Source: an uncultured Roseateles sp. (GTDB lineage Bacteria > Pseudomonadota > Gammaproteobacteria > Burkholderiales > Burkholderiaceae). Taken from it: a DNA stretch of 64,000 nucleotides. Positions 26,339 to 33,897 of this stretch are shown piece after piece (positions within the stretch are counted from its first letter, which is position 1; each line of letters starts with the position of its first letter). A model generated the notes under the pieces. It searched no databases, was not told where the DNA came from, and was given only the letters and a program-made list of their open reading frames with translations. The DNA lies in contig CAMPJJ010000009.1 in the NCBI GenBank assembly GCA_946886855.1, forward strand, positions 1 to 64,000. Reading direction: 5' to 3'. The position numbers and the translations under genes are program-made.

Positions 26339-26557
26339 TCAGCCCGGGAGGCCCACGTGCAGCTTTTCAAGCCCGCCGTTCTGGTCCTGGAGCGCGACGT
26401 GATAGCCCTGACCCTTGAACCAGTCGGCCCATTTCATGGCCTGGGATTTCTCAGGCAGCCAGGGACCGGTGCGATCGAGGTGAACACGGTTGCCGCGGCG
26501 TTCGTAGAACACCACGCGCCACATGTTGGAAGGGATGCGGTCGTGAAAGCTGGACAT
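26339..26557 (-). CDS. small conserved-looking protein, 72 aa
   Basis: This short soluble protein is rich in aromatic residues (MWRVVFYERRGNRVHLDRTGPW, WADWFKGQGYHVALQDQ) with a composition typical of real genes. It resembles small proteins of unknown function, and I cannot name a family. It lies 15 bases after the HNH-like gene end, in convergent orientation, and 18 bases downstream of the PIN toxin gene on the same strand. Confidence 0.55.
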   Translation of the reverse strand: MSSFHDRIPSNMWRVVFYERRGNRVHLDRTGPWLPEKSQAMKWADWFKGQGYHVALQDQNGGLEKLHVGLPG

Positions 26558-26575
26558 AAGCGACCGCGGAATCTA

Positions 26576-27055
26576 TCAAAGCAGGATGTCCCGCTGAGAG
26601 GGGGGCAACACCTGGAACCATGCCGACATCGCACGGACCGTGCAGAGTTGCCGGGCGGACTGGCTGCGACTGTTCGCAGACCATGCCGACAGCACCGGGT
26701 CGTCGCACATCAGCAATGACGCACCCCCCTGAAGCGCGAGCTCGACGAGCGATTGCGCGTGCGCCGACAGCCCCGCGATCCGCGGTCCGCGCGCCGGTTT
26801 CACGACCTCGGCGTAAGGCAGAAAGTCCGCGAACAGTTCCTGCTGCTCCGCCTGGGAAATGGCGAACTTCGGATACGCCAAGGCACGCACCAGCGTGGCC
26901 GCGAGCTCCGGGCTCACGAGCGGCCTCAACACGCCCTGCTGCCAGGCACGACGCAGACCGAGCGCCTCGCCGCCCGACATCAGCAAGGCGCGCAGGATCA
27001 ATGACGGATCGATGACGGCAAGTTCGGCCGCCGCCTTCTTCGATCGACGGGTCAT
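26576..27055 (-). CDS. PIN-domain toxin of an AbrB/PIN toxin-antitoxin pair
   Basis: This 159-residue protein is of the COG1569-like PIN group, a predicted ribonuclease. It begins with a charged RRSKK segment. VIDPSLILRALLM supplies the first acidic residue, and SLLMCDDPVLSAW near the C-terminus supplies the second acidic pair of the active site. Its ATG overlaps the antitoxin stop by four bases (ATGA), the usual toxin-antitoxin coupling. Confidence 0.78.
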   Translation of the reverse strand: MTRRSKKAAAELAVIDPSLILRALLMSGGEALGLRRAWQQGVLRPLVSPELAATLVRALAYPKFAISQAEQQELFADFLPYAEVVKPARGPRIAGLSAHAQSLVELALQGGASLLMCDDPVLSAWSANSRSQSARQLCTVRAMSAWFQVLPPSQRDILL

Positions 27056-27354
27056 GCCGCTTTGCGCGGGGTCTTGGGAGCGAGCTTCCTGGCCGCCGCG
27101 CCGGACTTCTTCACCGGCTTGGCGGCGGGCTTCGCCGCTTTCGAGGCGAAGGCCATCGCCTGGGCGATGACACCGTCATCCACCTCGAGTTCCGCCAGCT
27201 TGGCCCGGACCGCATCGCCGCGCTGGATGCGCACCGGCGTCAACACCACCTGCCCGGCCTGCAGCAGCACTTCGAAGTACTGCACAGGACCGAGCTTGTC
27301 GGTGACGCTCTTCGGCAAGGTCAGCTGGTTCTTGGACGTCAGCTTCGCCAGCAC
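27052..27354 (-). CDS. AbrB/SpoVT-type antitoxin with a histone H1-like tail
   Basis: This is a 100-residue antitoxin. The GTG at 27354 gives MLAKLTSKNQLTLPKSV, a classic AbrB swapped-hairpin DNA-binding domain of about 45 residues, followed by LAELEVDDGVIAQAMAFA. The last 32 or so residues are almost only Ala, Lys, Pro and Arg (KAAKPAAKPVKKSG, then KLAPKTPRKAA), like the tail of bacterial histone H1-like proteins. This is unusual for an antitoxin. The start lies four bases after the upstream acetyltransferase stop; the frame extends further upstream but only as shadow. Confidence 0.8.
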   Translation of the reverse strand: MLAKLTSKNQLTLPKSVTDKLGPVQYFEVLLQAGQVVLTPVRIQRGDAVRAKLAELEVDDGVIAQAMAFASKAAKPAAKPVKKSGAAARKLAPKTPRKAA

Positions 27355-27358
27355 GTGA

Positions 27359-27877
27359 TCAGACCAGCGAGCGCTGCAGCCGGAGCTGTTCCAGCGCACG
27401 GCCCTCGACGTCGACCGCCTTGACGCTGTCGTTCTCGGCCTTGAAGCCGGCGATCTCGAAGAAGCGCATCGCGCGCTCGTTGTTCTTGTAGGTCCACAGC
27501 GTGACGCGGGTGCAGCCTTCTTCCTGGAGACCTTCCTGCGCCGCTTCGACCAGCGCCTGGCCGACGCCCTTGTCCCAATGCGCGGGCATGGCGTACATGG
27601 CCCAGATCTCACCGGTGGTGGAGGGCGTGCCCTTGTCGCGCGAGCGGTCGAAGCCGACGAAACCCATGACCTCGTTGTCCAGGTGAGCGACCAGCACCTG
27701 CGGCTCGCACATGTTGATGGCCTCGCGCCAGTAAGCCTGGCGCTGAGCGACGGACAACCCGTTCAGGGCGCTGTCAGGCCAGAACTCCTTGTACGCGTCC
27801 TGAGCGGAACTCACCTGGATCTGGGCGATGGCCTTGGCATCACGCAGTGTGGCCGGGCGAATCTGAATACTCGACAT
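27359..27877 (-). CDS. GNAT-family N-acetyltransferase (172 aa)
   Basis: This acetyltransferase starts at an ATG (MSSIQIRPATLRDAKAIAQIQ), the typical GNAT opening. The acetyl-CoA motif region is IWAMYAMPAHWDKGVGQALVEAAQ (about 93-116), and NNERAMRFFEIAGFKAEN closes the fold. It precedes the AbrB/PIN genes by four bases on the same strand, so the three may be one operon. GNAT enzymes are toxins in some loci, but this one lacks the small-toxin length and I call it a general acetyltransferase. Confidence 0.88.
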   Translation of the reverse strand: MSSIQIRPATLRDAKAIAQIQVSSAQDAYKEFWPDSALNGLSVAQRQAYWREAINMCEPQVLVAHLDNEVMGFVGFDRSRDKGTPSTTGEIWAMYAMPAHWDKGVGQALVEAAQEGLQEEGCTRVTLWTYKNNERAMRFFEIAGFKAENDSVKAVDVEGRALEQLRLQRSLV

Positions 27878-28043
27878 ACTTGGAGAACAAACGCATTTCG
27901 GGGAAAGGGCGGGATTGTCCCAGTCAATGCGCCCGAACGGGCACCTTGACAGCAAATGTTTTGATGATCTTGATCCGCACAGGCCGGATCGGCGCGGTCC
28001 GTGCCGTCAAGCTAACGACATGCGAACTTCAGACCCGCGACAT

Positions 28044-28706
28044 TCAGACCAGCGAGACCTGCAGATGGCGGCGGGCATCGCGCGCATAACCGGTCGCGGC
28101 CTTGTGCCAGTGGGGCCGCGCCACGGCCTGCAATCGCAGCAGCAGCTCGTGTTCGACACTCAGTTCACCGAGAAATTCAGCGAGTTCAACACCGATGTCG
28201 CGCTGCATCCGCTGCACCAGTTGCGCGGTGGTCAACGCATCCGCCAGGGCGCGGTGGGCACGTCCGTTGTCCGGCAGACGGTGATGACGCGCGAGCGTCC
28301 CTAGCTTGCAGTTCGGTGATTCCGGATAGAGACGGCGAGCCAGTTTCACGGTACAGGCGAACTCGGGGGCGATGCGAGGCGCGGCATCCGCGCGATCGAG
28401 CTCGTGCAGCCAGAAGCCGCGATCGAAGCTCGAGTTGTGCGCGACGAAACCGCAACCTTCGGTGAAGGCCGCCACGTCGCGCATCACCTTGGCGGCGTCG
28501 GGCGCGTCCTCGACCATCTCGTTGCTGATGCCGGTCAGCCGCTCGATCATCGGCGGGATCCAGGCGCCGGTGTTCATGAGGCTCTGATACTCGCCCACGA
28601 TCTCACCGTCGCGCAGCAGCACGGCGGCGATCTCGGTGGCACGGCCCCCGCCCTGCGGGGAGTTGCCCGTGGTCTCGAAGTCGATGACGGCGATGGTGCG
28701 TTTCAT
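28044..28706 (-). CDS. DnaQ-like DEDDh 3'-5' exonuclease
   Basis: This is a 220-residue nuclease. The exonuclease motifs are VIDFETTGNSPQ (motif I, D and E), VAHNSSFDRGFW (motif II, D), and HRALADALTTAQL (motif III, H and D). This is the DEDDh set of the DNA polymerase III epsilon/exonuclease family, in a stand-alone form. Its ATG overlaps the stop of the MazG-like gene upstream (ATGA), coupling a proofreading-type nuclease with a nucleotide-pool cleaner. Confidence 0.93.
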   Translation of the reverse strand: MKRTIAVIDFETTGNSPQGGGRATEIAAVLLRDGEIVGEYQSLMNTGAWIPPMIERLTGISNEMVEDAPDAAKVMRDVAAFTEGCGFVAHNSSFDRGFWLHELDRADAAPRIAPEFACTVKLARRLYPESPNCKLGTLARHHRLPDNGRAHRALADALTTAQLVQRMQRDIGVELAEFLGELSVEHELLLRLQAVARPHWHKAATGYARDARRHLQVSLV

Positions 28707-29017
28707 GCGGTCGGGGCGGGGTACTTCCGGGCGTTCATCGTGAGCTTGCGTTCGACCGCCGCCGCCAGGTCCACGCCGGCACGGTCGGCGATCTGCAGCA
28801 GGTACATCAACACGTCGGCGATTTCCTCGCCCAGGTGTTGATGGTCCTCGGCCGACAGCTGCCGCGACTCCTCGGCGGTCTTCCACTGGAAGATCTCGAC
28901 GAGCTCGGCCGATTCCACGACCAGCGCCATCGCCAGGTTCTTCGGCGTGAGGTACGGGTCCCAGTCGCGGGCTGCGGCGAAGTCGCGCAGCCGTCGTTGC
29001 AGGTCGGCAATGTCCAT
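28703..29017 (-). CDS. MazG-like nucleotide pyrophosphohydrolase
   Basis: This 104-residue single-domain protein of the MazG-like (RS21-C6/dCTPase type) superfamily is predicted to hydrolyse nucleoside triphosphates to monophosphates. It has the metal-binding ESAELVEIFQW (ExxE) and EEIADVLMYLLQIAD (ExxD) motifs on its helices. MDIADLQRRLRDFAAARDWDPYLTPKNLAMAL is a typical opening. It overlaps the exonuclease gene, and the origin-like region A lies upstream. Confidence 0.92.
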   Translation of the reverse strand: MDIADLQRRLRDFAAARDWDPYLTPKNLAMALVVESAELVEIFQWKTAEESRQLSAEDHQHLGEEIADVLMYLLQIADRAGVDLAAAVERKLTMNARKYPAPTA

Positions 29018-29411
29018 GGGTTGGCAGTGTGCAAGTCCGGCGTCGCCGGCTCAAGCGCCGTGTGCGCTGCAGGCGCCACACGGCAACGTCGCAGAGAAAT
29101 TTCTCGCCTCTGTTTTCAACATCAAGGTTTTAAATATCTCTTTAGTCGTCTTAGTAGAGGGACGTCCTTTCTGTGGACAAGTCGCAAATCCCCTTCAGAA
29201 ACAAGGACTTGAGGCGATTGAAACCTTGTGCGTGGAGGGCCTGGTTCGCGTTGCACGGATCGTCAACAACAAGACCCGACCCCCACCGGCCTGTGGAGAA
29301 GTGGCCACTTGCCAGAAAGTTTTCCACAGCGTTGTTGGCTATACAGCCACGCCCGATCTGCGCTAGCGCCTGTGGAAACGGGGATAACTCCCCCGTCCCA
29401 GGCTGGCTGCC
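29018..29411. other. origin-like intergenic region A
   Basis: These 394 non-coding bases lie between the MazG-like gene and queE. They hold the AT-rich/DnaA-box module described separately, plus a cluster of DnaA-box-like nonamers: TGTGGACAA (29172), TGTGGAGAA (29292), TTTTCCACA (29320-29328, fits TTWTNCACA) and TGTGGAAAC (29371). A perfect TGTGGATAA follows just inside queE at 29584. The region also presumably holds promoters for the leftward genes. Confidence 0.6.
29125..29211 (+). other. origin-like module A (AT tract, triplets, GC block, DnaA box)
   Basis: In order: AT-rich TTTTAAATATCTC around 29128-29140; triplets TAG TCG TCT TAG TAG at 29143-29157; a GC-richer block; a DnaA-box-like TGTGGACAA at 29172-29180; and AACAAGGACTTG at 29200-29211. 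This order matches the basal origin-unwinding layout (DnaA-trio next to a DnaA box) known from other bacterial origins. A second copy with the same element order and near-identical spacing lies at 31221-31309. Confidence 0.55.
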
Positions 29412-30059
29412 TCAATCGATGCCGACCACCTTGTGCATCTGGATCGACAGCTTCCACTGCGGATGCGCCATGCAATACGCGATGGCCGCCCGGGTGTTCT
29501 GCTTCTGCAGGATCGAGTCCATGGGCTGGAGGAAGAAGTGGTCGAAGGCCAGGTCTGAGAAGCGTTCGGGCAAGGCCAAAGGCTGTGGATAAACCAGCTT
29601 CAACTCGTTGCCCTTCATCAGCACGACTTCCGCGTCGGCCTTGGGACTGACGCAGATCCAATCCAGCCCTTCGGGTGCGGGCTGGGTGCCGTTGGTCTCG
29701 ACAGCGATCTCGAAACCGTGCGCCTTCAGCGCGGTGATCAGCGGACCGTCGAGCTGCAGCAGCGGTTCCCCGCCAGTGCAGACGACGTAGGGCGTGCCGG
29801 TCTTGCGACCGTGCTCATCCTTGGGCCATTGGGCGGCTATCGCCTCCGCAAGCGCATCCGCCGAAGAGAACTTGCCGCCGCCCTGCCCGTCCGTGCCGAC
29901 GAAGTCGGTGTCGCAGAAGCTGCAGACGGCCTTCTCGCGGTCCTGCTCGCGGCCGGTCCACAGGTTGCAGCCGGCGAAGCGGCAAAACACGGCCGCGCGG
30001 CCGGCCTGCGCGCCCTCGCCTTGCAACGTGTAGAACATTTCCTTGACGGCGTAGGTCAT
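29412..30059 (-). CDS. queE: QueE, 7-carboxy-7-deazaguanine synthase
   Basis: This 215-residue radical SAM enzyme makes CDG in the queuosine/7-deazaguanine pathway. The N-terminus KEMFYTLQGEGAQAGRAAVF is typical. The cluster motif is the long-spaced CNLWTGREQ then CSFCDTDF form (Cys31, then a CxxC pair), known for a subset of QueE. TGGEPLLQ for SAM follows. Its ATG overlaps the queD stop (ATGA). A perfect DnaA box (TGTGGATAA, 29584-29592) is embedded near its 3' part. Confidence 0.95.
   Translation of the reverse strand: MTYAVKEMFYTLQGEGAQAGRAAVFCRFAGCNLWTGREQDREKAVCSFCDTDFVGTDGQGGGKFSSADALAEAIAAQWPKDEHGRKTGTPYVVCTGGEPLLQLDGPLITALKAHGFEIAVETNGTQPAPEGLDWICVSPKADAEVVLMKGNELKLVYPQPLALPERFSDLAFDHFFLQPMDSILQKQNTRAAIAYCMAHPQWKLSIQMHKVVGID
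29584..29592 (-). promoter_or_regulatory. perfect DnaA box inside queE
   Basis: TGTGGATAA on the plus strand (TTATCCACA on the minus) matches the consensus exactly. It lies within queE, 170 bases from the DnaA-box-like cluster of region A. Alone it means little; with the neighbouring cluster it supports an origin-like locus. Confidence 0.5.
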
Positions 30060-31186
30060 ACCGGAATCAGCTCCTCGAACGGGCCGTGGCTGACGATGAC
30101 GCCGCTGCCGCGGGTCTCGTAGAGGTCGACGCGCTCCAGCGGCGGCAGCTGCGCCTTGGCCTGCTGCAGTACCCAGGCGGCCAGGCTGGCCGTGTCCGAG
30201 TCCGGCAGGCCGGCGAGTTCATGCAGCGGATGGTGGTCCAGGGCCTTGTAGATCGGATCGAACAGCAGCTTCACGTCGCTGAAGTCCATGGCCCAGCCGA
30301 AGACCTGGTCCAGCGCCGCGCTCAGGTGCAGGCGCAGCGTGAAGGTGTGGCCATGGATGCCGGCCAGCGGATGTTGCGACGGCGCGCGCTTGAGCTTCAC
30401 CGCGCTGTCGAGGGTGAACTCCTTCCAGATCCGGTAGCGCTCGCCGTCGAAGTTGGCCCCGCTGGAGCCGGTCTCGTAGACCGTGACCCAGCTCAGTTCA
30501 GGCAGCTGCGGCTTCAGCCGCGCCCACAACCAGGACGAGATCAGCTCACTGGTCGGATTGGACAGGCCGTCGATCTCGTTCAGGCACTGGTAGTTCAGCT
30601 GCGCGTGGAGCGGCGCCCACAGTTCATCGAGGTGGTCGTAGTCGATGCTCAGGTCGCGTTCGCCGAGGTCCTGGTTGGCGTGAAGGATCAACTCGAAGCC
30701 GTGACCGTGCATGCGGCCGCACTTGTGGCCCATCGGGACGTTGGGCAACTGATGGGCGGCCTGGAAACGATATCGGCGCCAGACATGCGCGTGGCCGTTG
30801 GCGTCCAGGTCGACGCCGGAGTTCGACGTGCTGTGGATGCCCACCTGCGTGATGCCGGGCACCTTGAATTCGGTCTCGAGGCGATGCCGGATCCAGCGGG
30901 CGATGTTCTCGTCGGTGGGTTGCGTGATGTGCTGGTTCAGCAGCGCATGGTCCAGCGGCGCGATGCAGCGTTCGAGGCCATCGCGCAGCGCGCTGACTTC
31001 GCCTCCTGGGAAGGGGGCCCAGCCGGCGGGCAGTTCGGCCCGCACGGTGGCCAGATAGCTGTGGCCGTGAAGACCGCGGGCGCGGTGTCCTGGCGGGAGC
31101 GCGTCGATCTGACACGCTGATTCGAACCCCGCGGAGGCGGTGAAAAGCGAAGCGGGGGACGCTGGAGAAGCAGGTAAAGCAGACAT
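30056..31186 (-). CDS. queD: QueD-like protein with three tandem PTPS/T-fold domains
   Basis: The protein has 376 residues, three times the usual 6-carboxytetrahydropterin synthase length. Three repeats are visible. Domain 1 (about 13-130) has GHRARGLHGHSY. Domain 2 (about 135-255) has GHKCGRMHGHGF and VYETGSSG. Domain 3 (about 258-376) has HPLAGIHGHTF and LYETRGSG. Only domain 2 keeps the catalytic Cys of the GHxC motif; the zinc-binding HGH survives in all three, and domain 1 has lost the Glu motif. Domain 2 is therefore the likely catalytic unit, with the others structural. It is coupled to queE in a deazaguanine operon. The queD symbol is by similarity. Confidence 0.9.
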   Translation of the reverse strand: MSALPASPASPASLFTASAGFESACQIDALPPGHRARGLHGHSYLATVRAELPAGWAPFPGGEVSALRDGLERCIAPLDHALLNQHITQPTDENIARWIRHRLETEFKVPGITQVGIHSTSNSGVDLDANGHAHVWRRYRFQAAHQLPNVPMGHKCGRMHGHGFELILHANQDLGERDLSIDYDHLDELWAPLHAQLNYQCLNEIDGLSNPTSELISSWLWARLKPQLPELSWVTVYETGSSGANFDGERYRIWKEFTLDSAVKLKRAPSQHPLAGIHGHTFTLRLHLSAALDQVFGWAMDFSDVKLLFDPIYKALDHHPLHELAGLPDSDTASLAAWVLQQAKAQLPPLERVDLYETRGSGVIVSHGPFEELIPV

Positions 31187-31220
31187 TCCGAGAGTGTGAC
31201 ATGCCCGCTTTTCTTATCTT

Positions 31221-31309
31221 CTTGTATTGAATATCTCCTTGGTCGTATTAATAGGTGTTCGGGGGGTCGTGTGGACAACGCCCGAATTGCCTGTCGGAAC
31301 AAGGACTTG
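31221..31309 (+). other. origin-like module B, copy of module A
   Basis: AT-rich ending ATATCTC (31231-31237); triplets TCG TAT TAA TAG (31243-31254); a GC-rich block with six G; TGTGGACAA at 31270-31278; then AACAAGGACTTG at 31298-31309. Spacing from ATATCTC to the box is 39 here and 38 in module A, and from the box to AACAAGGACTTG it is 28 in both. Both modules point the same way, 2.1 kb apart, around queE-queD. Confidence 0.55.
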
Positions 31310-31471
31310 CGAGCAGGGCAACGGTGTGGGCCGAACCCGGGGAACGGCGGGATGAAAAGACAACAAGTTCCTGACGCGGTGCGCGGCTGTGGACAACCTG
31401 CGAGTTGTTCATCACTCATCCCCAGGGTTGCGCACAACCCCGTCATCAAGACCAATCGTCCTGGCAGGACG

Positions 31472-31498
31472 AAAAAAGCCCCGCGATGGCGGGGCTTT
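31472..31498 (-). terminator. Rho-independent terminator of the S1/P1 nuclease gene
   Basis: A perfect ten-base stem (AAAGCCCCGC with GCGGGGCTTT) and four-base loop is followed on the minus strand by a run of T (six A on the plus strand at 31472-31477, three of them in the stem). It begins 29 bases past the nuclease stop codon. Confidence 0.9.
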
Positions 31499-31526
31499 GG
31501 ACGATGCTGAAAACGGGTTAAAAAGG

Positions 31527-32585
31527 TCACTTCTTGTCCGTCTTCCCCGCCTTGTCCGGCCAGATGCTCTCCAGCATCTGCGCCAAGTGGGCGCCGCCCT
31601 TGATGACGTTCAGGCGCGTCTGCTCGAGGCTGCGCGCGTCGTAGTCCGCCGGCGGCGTGGCCAGCCAGCGCGGACCGCGCAGGCTCTGCTGGCGGGCGCC
31701 GAACTTCATGCCGTCGAACGCGTCACGAGCGCCCAGCAGCGATTCGCTGGCCCACAGCACGGGCCAATCGTCCGGATGGCCCGTTGCGGGTGCCACGTCC
31801 TTGGCCAGCGCGGGCATCGCCGCCAGTTGTTCGGCGCTGAGCCGACCCGGCAGTCCGTCCCAGTAGCTGTGCAGGTTGCCGCCCGGCGTGCCGTCCGGCT
31901 TCGGCAGCGTGATGGCGTTCGCGCCCACCGTGTGCGTCTGGGCGTCGGCCCCTTGCGTGTCCGGGTCGTAGGGCTTGCCGTCCGCATCCAGGTACAGCGA
32001 TCCCATGTGCAGCGGCTGGTGCATGTCGCCGATCGCATGCACGACCAGCGCCAGTGCGTCGCGCTCGTTGAAGTCCATCGGCGGCGTCTGCTTGCCGGTC
32101 TTCAACACGAGGATCGCCGCCTTCAGCGCCGGCACCAGGTCGTGGTCGCTGGTGCCGATCGCGCCCGGCACATAGCGGCCGCGCTGGATCGCGACGTTGG
32201 CGTAGTGGTACTGCTTGTTGCAGGACTCTTCGCCCGGCTTGGGCGCGCACTGCTCGAAGTTGCGCTTCACGTAGTCGCGCATCCGGGCTTCTTCTTCGGC
32301 GTTGTTCTCGAAGACCGCGCACTCGGCAAAGCGGCCGGTCGCGGCGTACTTGAAGTCGTTGCCGGTATCGATCCCCTTCACGCAGTCGTCCCACACCGCG
32401 ATGTCGCGCAGCGACACCGGACCGAGGATCCGTTTCACTTCGGCTTCGGCGCGATGGCCCTTGATCAACTGGGCGGCGATCTCGCCGACCGTGTTGTGGC
32501 CGACGGCGCCGAATCCGAAGGCCTGACCGCAGCAGGCGGCCACCAGCGACAACGCGACCATGCCGCGCGCAAACGATTTAGTCAT
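31527..32585 (-). CDS. secreted S1/P1-type nuclease
   Basis: This 352-residue exported zinc nuclease cleaves single-stranded nucleic acids at 3' O-P bonds and removes 3' phosphates. The ATG at 32585 starts a signal peptide (MTKSFARGMVALSLVAACCGQAFG). The mature protein has VGHNTVGEIAAQLI, IAVWDDCVKG, YHYANVAIQ, VHAIGDMHQPLHMG and LHSYWDG, which supply the zinc ligands of the S1/P1 family. A strong terminator follows. Confidence 0.92.
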   Translation of the reverse strand: MTKSFARGMVALSLVAACCGQAFGFGAVGHNTVGEIAAQLIKGHRAEAEVKRILGPVSLRDIAVWDDCVKGIDTGNDFKYAATGRFAECAVFENNAEEEARMRDYVKRNFEQCAPKPGEESCNKQYHYANVAIQRGRYVPGAIGTSDHDLVPALKAAILVLKTGKQTPPMDFNERDALALVVHAIGDMHQPLHMGSLYLDADGKPYDPDTQGADAQTHTVGANAITLPKPDGTPGGNLHSYWDGLPGRLSAEQLAAMPALAKDVAPATGHPDDWPVLWASESLLGARDAFDGMKFGARQQSLRGPRWLATPPADYDARSLEQTRLNVIKGGAHLAQMLESIWPDKAGKTDKK

Positions 32586-32859
32586 GACAGGGCATCCATG
32601 TCGAACGATGCGCCGGCGGGGCCGGCAGGGGAGCCGCGATTGTGCATGGGGCCCCATGACAGCCATCAACGGAGATTCCCCTGTGATGGCCGCCGATGGG
32701 CGCATCGCGCAGCGGTGGCATCCGGCTTTACCTCCGCTTTACGGCCCCCCTGCCTTGCCCAGCCTTATTCGGTCCCCGCATGTTGATCCATCAAGCGCTT
32801 CGTTCGGCAAATGAGCGGTGCTGCCTAAGCTGGTCCCCATCTTCTTTGGAGCCCCTCAC

Positions 32860-33078
32860 ATGACCATCACCGCCATCAACGTCCGCAACCAGTTCCGCGG
32901 CACCATCAAGGAAATCGTCGAGGGACCGGTCGTCTCGGAAGTCGACGTGCAGACGGCGGCTGGCCTGATCGTCACGTCGGTCATCACGACGCGCTCGGTG
33001 AAGGAACTCAACCTGACCGTCGGCAAGGAAGTCGTCGCCCTGGTGAAGTCCACCGAGGTGTCGATCGCGACCTTGTGA
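32860..33078 (+). CDS. single-domain molybdate-binding (Mop/TOBE) protein
   Basis: This 72-residue protein starts MTITAINVRNQFRGTIKEIVEGPVVSEVDV and contains the TSVITTRSVKELNLTVGKEV core of molbindins. These assemble into rings that store or buffer molybdate. A GGAG lies upstream, and the ATG at 32860 is chosen because the fold begins there. No mod transport genes are adjacent. In betaproteobacteria such small Mop proteins often stand alone. Confidence 0.92.
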   Translation: MTITAINVRNQFRGTIKEIVEGPVVSEVDVQTAAGLIVTSVITTRSVKELNLTVGKEVVALVKSTEVSIATL

Positions 33079-33109
33079 GCCTCCGGCCCGAGACCAGCAG
33101 GAGATCGCC

Positions 33110-33730
33110 ATGGCGCTCTACCCTCTCCGCGCGACACAGCACAACGGCAGCGCCGAACCGCGCCTGTTGATCATCCCCGGATTGCACGACAGCGGGCCGG
33201 CGCATTGGCAGAGCTGGCTCGAGCAACAGTATCGCGACGCGCACCGCGTGAAGCAGCGCGACTTCAGCCATCCGGATCTGGAGCGTTGGTCGGAGCGCAT
33301 CCATGCGCGGATCGACAACGCCGGTCCCGGAGAATGGATCGTGGTGGCGCACAGCTTCGGCTGCCTGGCGTTGGCCCATCACCTGCATCGTCATCCGGAC
33401 TCGCCGGTGCGTGAGGCCCTGCTGGTGGCGCCGGCCGAGCCGGACAAGTTCGGTCTCGCGGAGAGTCTGCCGCATCAGCGCCTGGGCCGCCCGACGGCGC
33501 TGATCGCCAGCCAGAACGACCCGTGGATGAGCGCCTCGAGCGCGCTGCGCTGGGCCACGCGCTGGGGCAGCAGCTACAGCAACATCGGCCGGGTCGGACA
33601 CATCAACACGGAGTCCGGATTCGGACCGTTCCCGCTGGCCAAGCGGTGGGTGGAAGCGGCCCGGGCGCGCGCCGCGCGCGAACGCCGGCCCGAGCGCGCG
33701 GGCATCCTGGAGTGGTCCTTCTCGGTCTGA
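33110..33730 (+). CDS. RBBP9/YdeN-type alpha/beta hydrolase (copy 2)
   Basis: This 206-residue serine hydrolase has LLIIPGLHDSGPAHWQSWLE at the start, the nucleophile elbow VAHSFGCLALA (Ser in HSFG), ASQNDPWMS, and the His in GRVGHINTESGFGPFP. It is clearly related to the product of 14539-15129, with the same motif order. AGGAG precedes the ATG, 31 bases after the Mop gene. The substrate is unknown. Confidence 0.9.
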   Translation: MALYPLRATQHNGSAEPRLLIIPGLHDSGPAHWQSWLEQQYRDAHRVKQRDFSHPDLERWSERIHARIDNAGPGEWIVVAHSFGCLALAHHLHRHPDSPVREALLVAPAEPDKFGLAESLPHQRLGRPTALIASQNDPWMSASSALRWATRWGSSYSNIGRVGHINTESGFGPFPLAKRWVEAARARAARERRPERAGILEWSFSV

Positions 33731-33897
33731 TGCCGGCATGTCTGATGCCGACATGAACGGCCCTTGATTCGCGGAGGCTGGGCGACAGCCCGCAGGACCA
33801 CCTCCGTGGAATCCCTGTCAGGCGCGCGGGTCTCGCGCCGGACACGTTGCAGAGCTATCGTGAATCTCCCATTCGCCAAGGAATCCCGGAGACACCG

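Larger units (their letters stand above)
31187..31526. other. origin-like intergenic region B
   Basis: These 340 non-coding bases lie between queD and the S1/P1 nuclease gene. They hold the second origin-like module, another TGTGGACAA (31388-31396), and the terminator of the nuclease gene (31472-31498). The queD promoter must lie in its left part. No gene is seen. Confidence 0.6.

Noticed and set aside
29412..30059. QueE as a modifying enzyme for the APKGTW peptide
   Set aside because: It is a radical SAM protein, but its sequence and its overlap with queD fit deazaguanine synthesis, and it lies 26 kb from the precursor.
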